Source: Comamonas antarctica
Lineage (GTDB): Bacteria > Pseudomonadota > Gammaproteobacteria > Burkholderiales > Burkholderiaceae_C
Assembly: GCF_013363755.1 (NCBI RefSeq)
Contig: NZ_CP054840.1
Coordinates: forward strand, 1,068,001-1,132,000
Length of the DNA: 64,000 nucleotides
Reading direction: 5' to 3'
The notes below the pieces were generated by a model, which was not told the origin of the DNA, made no database searches, and worked only from the letters and a program-made list of their open reading frames with translations. The translations under genes and the position numbers were made by a program. This document shows positions 57,972 through 64,000 of the stretch, in pieces. Each line of letters opens with the position of its first letter. Within the stretch, counting starts at the first letter, position 1.

Positions 57972-59528
57972 TCAGAGCTTGAACGAAGCCGTGAGGCGCG
58001 ACAGCTTTTCCGACTCTTCCTGCAAGACTTGCGTCGCGGCCGACGATTGCTCGACCAAGGCGGCATTCTGCTGCGTCACCCGGTCCATATCGGTCACGGC
58101 TTGTCCCACCTGCTGGATGCCGCTGCTCTGCTCACGGCTTGCCGCAGCAATCTCGGTCACGATGCCGGTGATGTTGCGCACCGTCGAGACCACTTCGCGC
58201 ATGGTCTGGCCAGCGTCGTCGACCAGCGCGGCGCCCGCATCCACCCGTTCCACCGAAGCCTGGATCATGGTCTTGATTTCGCGCGCCGCGGAGGCGCTGC
58301 GTTGCGCGAGCGTGCGCACTTCGCCGGCCACGACGGCGAAACCACGGCCCTGGTCGCCGGCACGCGCGGCCTCCACCGCCGCGTTCAGCGCCAGGATATT
58401 GGTCTGGAAGGCAATGCCATCGATCACGCCAATGATGTCCACGACGCGGCGCGAGGAGCTGTTGATCTCGCCCATGGTGGCGACCACTTGCTCGACCACC
58501 GCGCCGCCGCGCTCGGCCACCGTGCAGGCGCCGGTGGCGATCTGGCTCGCGCGCTGGGCATTCTCGGCGTTCTGGTGCACGGTGGCGGTCAGCTCTTCCA
58601 TGGAAGCCGCCGTTTCCTCCAGCGCGCTGGCCTGGCGCTCGGTGCGCTGCGACAGATCCAGGCTGCCGGTGGCAATCTCGCCAGCCGAGTGGTGGATGAC
58701 GCCCGCCGTGGCGTGGATGCGTGTCACCAGATCGCGCAGCTGCACGCTCATCTGCTGCACGGCAGCCATGACGCTGCCTTCAGGCGCGGGTGCGGCGCCC
58801 TCGAGACCGGTCTGCGACAGGTCGCCGCTGGCAATCCGGTTGGCAATCTCGGCCGCCACCGCGGGCTCGCCGCCAATGGCATGGAGCACGCTGCGCGTCG
58901 CCATCCAGGCAATCACGGCCAGCAGCGCCGCCAGCACGGCCAGCACCACCAGCGACTTGAGCAGCGAGGCCACGAAGGCCTGCTGGATGTCGTCCACATA
59001 GTCGCCCGCGACCAGATCCCAGTTCCACGCCGTCGAGCGTTTGACATAGGCCAGCTTCTCGCTGGGCTCGGTGGCGCCGGGGCGTGGCCACCAATAGGAG
59101 ATGATGCCGTTGCCCTTGGGCGACGCGCCCACGGCGGCGATGTCGCGGTAGAGATAGCCGCCCTTCGCATCCTGGAAATCGCCCATGAACTTGCCGTTGA
59201 ACTTCGGCGTGGAGGGGTTGTTCAGCACGACCGAGCCGGTGGTGATGTTGGTGATGTAGCCGGAGCCGCCGGCATAGCGCAGCTGGCCCACGCGCGCAAT
59301 GGCCGTGGCCTTGGCTTCTTCCTCGGGCAGCTTGCCGGCCTTGGCCTCGGCGGCAATAGCCGCAATCATGCTGTCGGCCGAATCGACGAAATCGCGCAGC
59401 GCCGTCTGGCGCGCCTCATAGGCCTTGCCGCGCGCCTCGAAGGCATTGAAAAGGGTCAGCGTAAGCAGCGCGAGCAGGCAAAAAGCCAGCGGCGCCAGGA
59501 GTTTCTGGCGAAGAGAGAGAGTAGGCAT
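57972..59528 (-). CDS. Methyl-accepting chemotaxis protein with periplasmic Cache domain
   Basis: This 518-residue receptor has a first helix at about 12-30 and a single Cache-type periplasmic domain at about 35-190 ([28 protein letters not shown]). The second helix lies near 192-212 and is followed by a HAMP segment. The cytoplasmic coiled coil has the conserved tip [37 protein letters not shown]. No C-terminal CheR/CheB-binding pentapeptide is visible (end LTASFKL). The domain suggests small organic acid ligands, but no ligand can be assigned. Confidence 0.93.
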   Translation of the reverse strand: MPTLSLRQKLLAPLAFCLLALLTLTLFNAFEARGKAYEARQTALRDFVDSADSMIAAIAAEAKAGKLPEEEAKATAIARVGQLRYAGGSGYITNITTGSVVLNNPSTPKFNGKFMGDFQDAKGGYLYRDIAAVGASPKGNGIISYWWPRPGATEPSEKLAYVKRSTAWNWDLVAGDYVDDIQQAFVASLLKSLVVLAVLAALLAVIAWMATRSVLHAIGGEPAVAAEIANRIASGDLSQTGLEGAAPAPEGSVMAAVQQMSVQLRDLVTRIHATAGVIHHSAGEIATGSLDLSQRTERQASALEETAASMEELTATVHQNAENAQRASQIATGACTVAERGGAVVEQVVATMGEINSSSRRVVDIIGVIDGIAFQTNILALNAAVEAARAGDQGRGFAVVAGEVRTLAQRSASAAREIKTMIQASVERVDAGAALVDDAGQTMREVVSTVRNITGIVTEIAAASREQSSGIQQVGQAVTDMDRVTQQNAALVEQSSAATQVLQEESEKLSRLTASFKL

Positions 59529-59670
59529 GGGCTAGGGTTTTCACGGATGGTGGGCGCCGGCAATACTACTGGCGCTTCTGTGTTGCTTTCGTCCGTTAGC
59601 CGCCAGGGCTGAGGCTGTTATGTCGGATTTACGACAGTTATTTGCGGTCTGCCGATGAAAGGCAGGGGCG

Positions 59671-59718
59671 ACAACGAAAAAAGCCGCCAAGTCGTTGAGA
59701 CTTGACGGCTTTCGTTGT
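59671..59718. terminator. Long inverted repeat, possible terminator
   Basis: Outer arms ACAACGA/TCGTTGT are perfect. Inner arms of 13 bp (59681-59693 and 59699-59711) have one mismatch around a GTTGA loop. Read leftward, the stem ends in six T. The only other content seen in the 431-bp gap 59529-59959 is the promoter/ribosome-binding region of the next gene. Confidence 0.6.
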
Positions 59719-59959
59719 GCCCGGGCCAATTCAACCCTATGCGTAGGTGTGCTATGTGTCGTCACTTGCTCCCGTTCAGGCGCGTCCGCCAGCACGCTGG
59801 CACCAGCCGAGCGCGCTGCTGCAGATGTGACGCAATGGGTCCGAAAAAGCGCGCGCGCTATTGACGGCGGCCGGCAATGTTCCGAAGCCGGAATAAGTTG
59901 TTGCTAACTTACCGATTGATGGACCGCAGAGGCCAATTCACCAATAAGGGGAGGGAGAG

Positions 59960-60139
59960 ATGACATCGAACGCATTGAAGAAGCTCATAGCGCTGCTGAT
60001 GGCATGCGCCGTGCCCCTGGCGAGCTACGCCGCCAACACCCCATGCTCGGGCAAAAAGGGCGGCGTGTCGCATTGTTCCGCTGGGAAGTTCATTTGCAAG
60101 GATGGCTCCACCAGCGCGAGCAAGAAGGTTTGCAACTGA
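59960..60139 (+). CDS. Small secreted cysteine-rich protein, 59 residues
   Basis: A strong purine-rich site (GGGGAGGGAGAG) ends just before the ATG. The predicted protein has a signal peptide (MTSNALKKLIALLMACAVPLASYAA) and a mature part of about 34 residues starting NTPCSGKKGGVSHCSAG, with four Cys (C29, C39, C46 and C58), two or three Gly pairs and many Lys. Small exported proteins with a CSGKKGGVxHC pattern occur in several proteobacteria, with no role known to me. It is short and easily missed. Confidence 0.75.
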   Translation: MTSNALKKLIALLMACAVPLASYAANTPCSGKKGGVSHCSAGKFICKDGSTSASKKVCN

Positions 60140-60227
60140 GCCTGAGCATGAGGCCGTATGCGGCCGCTGTATGTGACAAGGCCCGCGCGTGCCGGCCTCA
60201 ATGGATTGGCTGATGGCCGGCAGGACG

Positions 60228-60530
60228 TTATGCCGCAGCCTTGAATTTTCCCTTTTGAACTGCCTCCCGCAGCACATCGTTCAGGCGGGTTTGCCAGCCC
60301 TTGCCGCTGTGCTTGATGGCCTCGAGGACATCTGCATCGACGCGCGTGGTCATCGGAGCTTTGGGGCGCTCGACTGCCGGCCGTCCACGCCGGCGTAATG
60401 GCTGCATCCGGGCAGCCAGTTCCGCCGTGATTTCCACTGTGTGGGGGTCTGCAGCAATACCGCGATTGATCGCTGCATCCTCGGCATCGGTAGGGGCGAT
60501 GAGCCCCGATTTATTCAGACGCTTGTTCAT
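60228..60530 (-). CDS. brnA: BrnA-like antitoxin
   Basis: This 100-residue protein ends with a ribbon-helix-helix-like module, RGRPAVERPKAPMTTRVDADVLEAIKHSGKGWQTRLNDVLREAVQKGK, the pattern of BrnA antitoxins (PF14384), which bind both the toxin and the operator. It starts inside brnT, overlapping it by 20 bp, as is typical for this pair. It would autorepress through the palindrome at 60786. Confidence 0.88.
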   Translation of the reverse strand: MNKRLNKSGLIAPTDAEDAAINRGIAADPHTVEITAELAARMQPLRRRGRPAVERPKAPMTTRVDADVLEAIKHSGKGWQTRLNDVLREAVQKGKFKAAA

Positions 60531-60783
60531 AGTGCTTTAACTCCCTCTTGTTGGCCTTGCGCAGGCTGATGATTCGCATCGTGTCGCCGCGCTGCACAAA
60601 CACCACCACGTACAGGCGCCAATCGATCACAGCGAAACCGACTTCGCGCACTTCCTTGTAGTCGGCGCGATCGTCCACGAAACAGAGCACGTCCTGCCAT
60701 TCGATCATGCTTGCCAGCGAAAGCGACACGCCATGCTTTTGCTGGTTCGCGGCGTCCTTGATGGCATCGAATTCTGTTTTCAT
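60511..60783 (-). CDS. brnT: BrnT-like ribonuclease toxin
   Basis: This 90-residue protein matches the BrnT fold: MKTEFDAIKDAANQQKHGVSLSLASMI, DVLCFVDDR and the C-terminal MRIISLRKANKRELKHYEQ (RIIxxRxAxxxE). BrnT is an mRNA-cleaving toxin held in check by BrnA. The ATG at 60783 fits the family, whereas the longer frame would run through the operator. Gene order and overlap with brnA are as expected for a working pair. Confidence 0.88.
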   Translation of the reverse strand: MKTEFDAIKDAANQQKHGVSLSLASMIEWQDVLCFVDDRADYKEVREVGFAVIDWRLYVVVFVQRGDTMRIISLRKANKRELKHYEQASE

Positions 60784-60785
60784 GT

Positions 60786-60809
60786 TATTTATTGTACGCA
60801 CAATAAATA
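60786..60809. promoter_or_regulatory. Perfect palindromic operator over the brnTA start
   Basis: TATTTATTGT (60786-60795) and ACAATAAATA (60800-60809) are exact complements around the spacer ACGC. It begins two bases before the brnT start. A second, shorter palindrome (TGTACGTACA) lies at 60829-60838. Both are strongly AT-rich against a GC-rich background, as expected for an autoregulated toxin-antitoxin promoter. Confidence 0.75.
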
Positions 60810-60999
60810 GTGTCGTGCAATCTATTTTTGTACGTACATAAACAGCCTGTTTCGCAGATCGACACAAGGAGCTCGGCGGGCTTTCTGCAAGAGGCGTGGG
60901 ATGGGTTGGCCGACTTGGAGGACTGGTCGAAATCCGAGACGCCCAGGTGAAGGCGCTCAAGGGCCAGATCGCGGCCGATAGCGGGTTGATCGGGCGCTT

Positions 61000-61044
61000 A
61001 GCTAAAAAAACAAAAAGCCCGCAACCAGTGAAGGTTGCAGGCTT
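61000..61044 (-). terminator. Leftward intrinsic terminator beyond the tRNA-Leu remnant
   Basis: Read leftward, AAGCCTGCAACC, loop TTCACT, GGTTGCGGGCTT and a long T-rich tract make a terminator about 60 bases past the tRNA 3' end. It is probably the native terminator of the tRNA gene into which the element integrated. No convincing gene is seen in 60839-61104. Confidence 0.65.
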
Positions 61045-61104
61045 TGAGGAAACGGCTGAGGAAACTAAGAGGAAAACACCTCAAATTTCATAGCACTATA
61101 TCTG

Positions 61105-61159
61105 TGGTGCCCGGGGCCGGAATCGAACCGGCACGCCTTGCGGCGGGGGATTTTGAGTC
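61105..61159 (-). tRNA. 3' fragment of a tRNA-Leu(CAA) gene (attachment site remnant)
   Basis: Read leftward, the sequence runs GACTCAAAATCCCCCGCC, then GCAAGGCGTGCCGGTTCGATT and CCGGCCCCGGGCACCA. It holds the anticodon loop (CAA), variable arm, T arm, acceptor 3' strand and encoded CCA of a leucine tRNA. The 5' half (D arm and acceptor 5' strand) is absent: past 61159 the sequence no longer pairs. This is the usual attL/attR scar of tRNA-targeted integration, facing the integrase at 61329. Confidence 0.85.
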
Positions 61160-61274
61160 ACAGTGCAACATGAGAATCCATGCGGTTTTCACCCTGTTTT
61201 TGGCGCAAAAAAGACCCCAAAGCCCCCTTCTAACAAATGCCTTTTGCGCCTATCGCTTTAGCTGCAGCGCATGC

Positions 61275-61314
61275 AAAAAGGGCCTGCATCCGGTGAAGGT
61301 GCAGGCCCTTTTTT
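61275..61314. terminator. Bidirectional terminator at the end of the integrase gene
   Basis: AAAGGGCCTGCA and TGCAGGCCCTTT form a 12-bp stem with an 11-base loop, with A and T tracts outside. It lies just past the integrase stop and can end its transcript before the tRNA remnant. Confidence 0.8.
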
Positions 61315-61328
61315 GTTGTAGCAGCTTG

Positions 61329-62360
61329 TTACCGCACTGCTTTCAATCTTGTGGCACGGGTTCTGTAGTGCTTTCGCGTAACGCTCACATTGCTGTGGTC
61401 GAGCAGCTTCGATGCCTCCGTAATGTCATCTGCCAGGTTGGCGGCAAAGCTGCGCATGTCACGCAGATACATGGAGCGGATCAGCTTGGCAAGTTCCTCA
61501 TCGCCGGAGACCTCCGCCCGATATGCAGCGGCATCGCGCGCATCTTCCCAGCGGCGGGACAACATGCGCGATGTCACAGGGCGGCCATCCGGCAGGCAGA
61601 TAAGGTTTCGGCAAAGCGAGTTCATCTTTAGCCGGCGCTCCACAATGCTGGTCAGAACCGGAGACTCGGCCACCGCAAACTCGATAGCGCCTTTCGTCTT
61701 TTTGGTCTTGTTCGCTATGTGCTTGATGAGGCCGTTTTTCGGTAGCTCTACGGCAATCACGTCTCTCAGCCGCAGGCCCGTGGCGGAGGCGGTGTCCATG
61801 CCATCCCGCAGCACCTGATCGGCCTGCGCGTAGACGGCCCGGAACAGTTCGACAGTGACCTCGAAGGTGCGGGCGTTTTCCTCGTTCTTCCAGCCCTTTA
61901 TTCCTTCTGCCGGCCACGGACACCGCGTCATCCCCCACAACCTGGCTTTGCCCCAGATCAGCCGGAGCAAAGACATTTCGCGGTTGGCTTGGGTCTTTCC
62001 GGTGCGCAGGTCCAAGTACTGCCGCAGCGTCGGTAGGTCCACTTCCTCCCATACCATCTGGCCGAACACGGGCCAGATAGTCTTCAGGTTCTTGGTGTAC
62101 CCGGAAAGGGTGTCGCCACTGTATTTCGGCAGTTCCCGCTCTTTCCAATGGGCGAACGCTTCTTCCAGTCGGCCTATGGTCAGCGGGCGTTTGTTATGCA
62201 GTTCCTCCCACTGCACCAGTGCCTTGGCGTGGTCGTTGCCAAGCCGGATGTCTGGCTTTCCTTCTTTGCGCATGTCGTAGACGTAGTAGACATGGGCCTT
62301 GCCGTCCTTTGTCTTGTAAACCTTGGTGCGCAGGCGCGGATATTTGGTGATCTTCGGCAC
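61329..62360 (-). CDS. Tyrosine recombinase (phage/island integrase)
   Basis: This 343-residue protein has an N-terminal arm-binding and SAM-like part and a C-terminal catalytic domain. The catalytic residues line up as R197 (ASATGLRLRD), R303 in MYLRDMRSFA, H322 in LLDHSNVSVT and the nucleophile Y332 (RKHYRTR). The usual His of box II (HxxR) is Arg here (R300-D-M-R303), as in a known branch of phage integrases. It points at the tRNA-Leu remnant and is almost certainly the enzyme that placed the element there. Confidence 0.92.
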   Translation of the reverse strand: MPKITKYPRLRTKVYKTKDGKAHVYYVYDMRKEGKPDIRLGNDHAKALVQWEELHNKRPLTIGRLEEAFAHWKERELPKYSGDTLSGYTKNLKTIWPVFGQMVWEEVDLPTLRQYLDLRTGKTQANREMSLLRLIWGKARLWGMTRCPWPAEGIKGWKNEENARTFEVTVELFRAVYAQADQVLRDGMDTASATGLRLRDVIAVELPKNGLIKHIANKTKKTKGAIEFAVAESPVLTSIVERRLKMNSLCRNLICLPDGRPVTSRMLSRRWEDARDAAAYRAEVSGDEELAKLIRSMYLRDMRSFAANLADDITEASKLLDHSNVSVTRKHYRTRATRLKAVR

Positions 62361-62377
62361 GCTGTTCCTCTTACCCT

Positions 62378-62587
62378 CTATCGGATGGCGCTCAAGTTCA
62401 GGCCGCTATGCGTGAGCACGGGCTTACCTTCCAGCCACTGCTGAACATGCATGCGCGACACAATCAAGCGCTTTCCGTCTTCCTTGAAGGGAATGCGCTG
62501 GCCGCGCAGCCAGTTCGACTTGCAGCGGTTTTCGCTGCTGCCGGTCAGGCGACTGATTTCTTGGTTGCTCAGATATTCGTTATTCAT
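62378..62587 (-). CDS. DUF4224-like small protein, possible excisionase/adaptor
   Basis: This 69-residue protein begins MNNEYLSNQEISRLTGSSENRCKSNWLRGQ and continues RIPFKEDGKRLIVSRMHVQQWLEGKP. The LSxxEIxxLTG...WLRxxxIPF layout resembles DUF4224 proteins of prophages, which sit next to integrases and look like MerR-type excisionases. It precedes the integrase by 17 bp on the same strand. Its start overlaps the stop region of the 42-residue membrane peptide. Confidence 0.78.
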   Translation of the reverse strand: MNNEYLSNQEISRLTGSSENRCKSNWLRGQRIPFKEDGKRLIVSRMHVQQWLEGKPVLTHSGLNLSAIR

Positions 62588-62708
62588 GGTCAACGCCTTT
62601 CCGGGCTGCGCGCACCAGGTCAACGATGCAACTGCCAACGACATGGATCAGGACAAGCGAGCCGACGAAGTGCCAGCCACTTTGGAAAATGAACTGGAGG
62701 AGCGCCAT
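62580..62708 (-). CDS. Small membrane peptide, 42 residues
   Basis: The frame from ATG 62708 reads MALLQFIFQSGWHFVGSLVL, then IHVVGSCIVDLVRAARKGVD, then HE, ending at 62580. One hydrophobic helix (about 4-34) and a basic end fit a single-pass membrane peptide. Its start overlaps the upstream gene's stop (TGATG) and its end overlaps the start of the DUF4224-like gene. That arrangement indicates coupled translation and argues that it is real, though it is very short. Confidence 0.6.
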   Translation of the reverse strand: MALLQFIFQSGWHFVGSLVLIHVVGSCIVDLVRAARKGVDHE

Positions 62709-63049
62709 CACAAGCCTCTTGGCACAGCTCTGAAGCAATCAGCGATGGTCGCACCGGCCATGAACCAGTTGAACGCCGAGAATTCGGCAGTGCTTTCGGG
62801 GTGCTGCACAAGGAACTGGTCGTAAAGCTTCTGCAGCATTTCGTCGTTCAAACTCATGCCGCGCGCATCTTGGGCTTGCACAGCCAGGGCGAGTTGCAAC
62901 TCGACGATGCGCGCATGCTGGGACTCAAGCAGTTCGGCCGCCAGGCAGTCGATGCCCAGCCTCTCGCGCAGGATTGCGGCCACCTGCAGGGCCTTGGGCT
63001 GTGGATCGGGCGCTGATTTCATGCCGGTGATGGTGGGGGTCTTGGTCAT
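62708..63049 (-). CDS. Hypothetical phage-type protein, 113 residues
   Basis: The protein has a helical middle (LQVAAILRERLGIDCLAAELLESQHARIVELQLALAVQAQDA) and a second half LNDEMLQKLYDQFLVQHPESTAEFSAFNWFMAGATIADCF. No family is recognised. Its ATG overlaps the methyltransferase stop (ATGA) and its stop overlaps the next ATG, so it belongs to the same leftward operon of the integrated element. Confidence 0.72.
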   Translation of the reverse strand: MTKTPTITGMKSAPDPQPKALQVAAILRERLGIDCLAAELLESQHARIVELQLALAVQAQDARGMSLNDEMLQKLYDQFLVQHPESTAEFSAFNWFMAGATIADCFRAVPRGL

Positions 63050-64000
63050 GCTGCTGTTACTCCGTAAATCATTGCCTCATGGGCGAAGTTGGCGGACACC
63101 AGGGCTTCAGCCACCGGCGGGGAAACGCTGTTGCCGCACATGCGGACTTGGGCCGTTGCCGTGAGCGGGACGCGGGGCAGCGCCAGCGGATGGCCGGCTT
63201 GCTGCCCGTCGATGAACAGAAGGGCAGGGTCCGGGATCTCGGTGATCTGGTATCCCTCGGGGAAACCTTGGGCCCGGTAGAGCTCGCGCGGCTTGAGCAT
63301 GCGCAGCGTGATGTCGACCAGCACCCACCATTGCTCCGCATGCCACATCAGCACGAGGGCGGCGGGCTCGGGGAAGTGCTCGGGCAGGTGCTGGTGCAGC
63401 AGTTCGGCGCACAGGCGCGCGCGCTCGCGGTGCTCATCGCTCAGCAGCGCGGCCGGCACCTGCTGGGTCTGCACCAGGCCCATGCGCGCCTTGGTGGGCA
63501 CGGTGTGCATGGGCTCGTTGCAGGCGCTGTCCTGTCCGCCTTCGCTGTAGTACTTAACCAGGTAGGCCGCGACCAGTGCGCTTTTCACGCCGCCGGCCAC
63601 CACCGTGCCCAGCGGCAGGCTTAGGTCCTGCGCCCGCGCCGCCTGGCCCTCGCGTTCGCCGTATCCGATCGTGATCAGGTGGGCCCCGGCCAGCGCGTGG
63701 TGCGTCCCGCCGGCCGATATGGTCGACAGCGGAGCGCCGACGTCATGCCCGCCCAGATGCTGCTCGCTGGTGCCGCGCAGCGCGGCCAGGATTGGCATTG
63801 CCACGCAGCTGTCAGCCTTCGAGGTGATGGTCTGCATCGGCGCGCGCACTGATCGCTCCGGCGACTGGCCCATGCGACCGCCCACGCCCACGATGAACGG
63901 ACTGGCACTGGTCAGCACATGGCGCCATAGGCCTTTCGCCACGCGGCGCATTGTGTTGGGCACCAGCGGCTTCTTGCGGCCGAAGACGCTTTCCGCGGGC
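63046..64000 (-). CDS. DNA cytosine-5 methyltransferase, C-terminal part (N-terminus outside window)
   Basis: The frame is open to the window edge, so at least 317 residues are visible and the catalytic N-terminal motifs lie outside. What is seen is the long target-recognition region with repeated GAPLSTISAGG- and NEPMHTVPTKA-like segments, motif IX/X-like MLKPRELYRAQGFPEGYQI and motif X GNSVSPPVAEALVSANF. These are the C-terminal hallmarks of Dcm-type enzymes. It overlaps the next gene by 4 bp. Phage and island methyltransferases like this often protect the element from host restriction. Confidence 0.88.
   Translation of the reverse strand, partial: PAESVFGRKKPLVPNTMRRVAKGLWRHVLTSASPFIVGVGGRMGQSPERSVRAPMQTITSKADSCVAMPILAALRGTSEQHLGGHDVGAPLSTISAGGTHHALAGAHLITIGYGEREGQAARAQDLSLPLGTVVAGGVKSALVAAYLVKYYSEGGQDSACNEPMHTVPTKARMGLVQTQQVPAALLSDEHRERARLCAELLHQHLPEHFPEPAALVLMWHAEQWWVLVDITLRMLKPRELYRAQGFPEGYQITEIPDPALLFIDGQQAGHPLALPRVPLTATAQVRMCGNSVSPPVAEALVSANFAHEAMIYGVTAA

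Noticed and set aside
60896..61093. A 65-residue rightward frame just left of the tRNA-Leu remnant.
   Set aside because: It has no ribosome-binding site, no recognisable similarity, and its 3' part runs through the terminator stem at 61016-61044.

Overview
The window is a chromosomal segment of a high-GC betaproteobacterium, most likely a member of the Comamonadaceae (Acidovorax, Comamonas or Delftia type). This is inferred from gene content rather than from any marker gene: several Bug/TctC periplasmic binding proteins, a BMP-type purine/nucleoside ABC system, an H-NS-type protein with the YRDPNTGQTWTGRG tail, a DUF3579 gene, the kynurenine operon, and recurrent TAGAAT-like -10 boxes. Genes are dense, about 58, with very high GC, and most strand switches coincide with short divergent or convergent gaps.

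Left part (1-11.9 kb): a purine uptake and salvage cluster. An ABC ATPase (5' end outside the window), two permeases and two tandem BMP lipoproteins form one operon closed by a terminator. A Rieske oxygenase, an AAH1-type adenine/adenosine deaminase, a HIT hydrolase, a third BMP paralogue behind a striking leader hairpin, guanine deaminase and dCTP deaminase follow. Then come a small unknown protein, a membrane diguanylate cyclase, a zinc metallopeptidase and an RhlE helicase.

16.4-25.8 kb: a complete oxidative aldarate (galactarate/glucarate) module. GarD and a Bug protein run one way. A FadR-type GntR regulator, a second Bug protein, KdgD, a D-2-hydroxyacid dehydrogenase, an exported SMP-30 lactonase and a semialdehyde dehydrogenase run the other way. 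Together they can take the sugar diacid to 2-oxoglutarate.

25.8-54.3 kb: mostly core genes. These are apaH, a CorC-like transporter, the H-NS-type gene, an FAD monooxygenase, an MFS carrier, tryptophan degradation (kynA, kynU, kynB and a permease, interrupted by an opposite-strand AlkA-type glycosylase), argF-argD, DUF3579, rpsT, murJ, a SirB1-type protein, an AI-2E-type permease, purM, hda, a HAD phosphatase, pcnB, folK, another Bug protein, a ferredoxin-type reductase, two small envelope genes, and an FMN riboswitch in front of a type II lumazine synthase.

54.3-64 kb: a LysR regulator with a divergent NAD(P)-binding reductase, SotB, a 72-residue unknown, a chemoreceptor and a 59-residue secreted Cys-rich protein. 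The right end is accessory DNA. A BrnT/BrnA toxin-antitoxin pair carries a perfect operator palindrome over its start. A 55-bp 3' fragment of a tRNA-Leu(CAA) gene marks an attachment site. Beyond it a tightly overlapping leftward operon (cytosine methyltransferase, 113-aa unknown, 42-aa membrane peptide, DUF4224-like protein, tyrosine integrase) begins an integrated element that runs past the window edge. No system here is clearly without precedent. The best candidates for new biology are the Rieske oxygenase embedded in the purine cluster, the leader hairpin of the third BMP gene, and the small proteins noted below.
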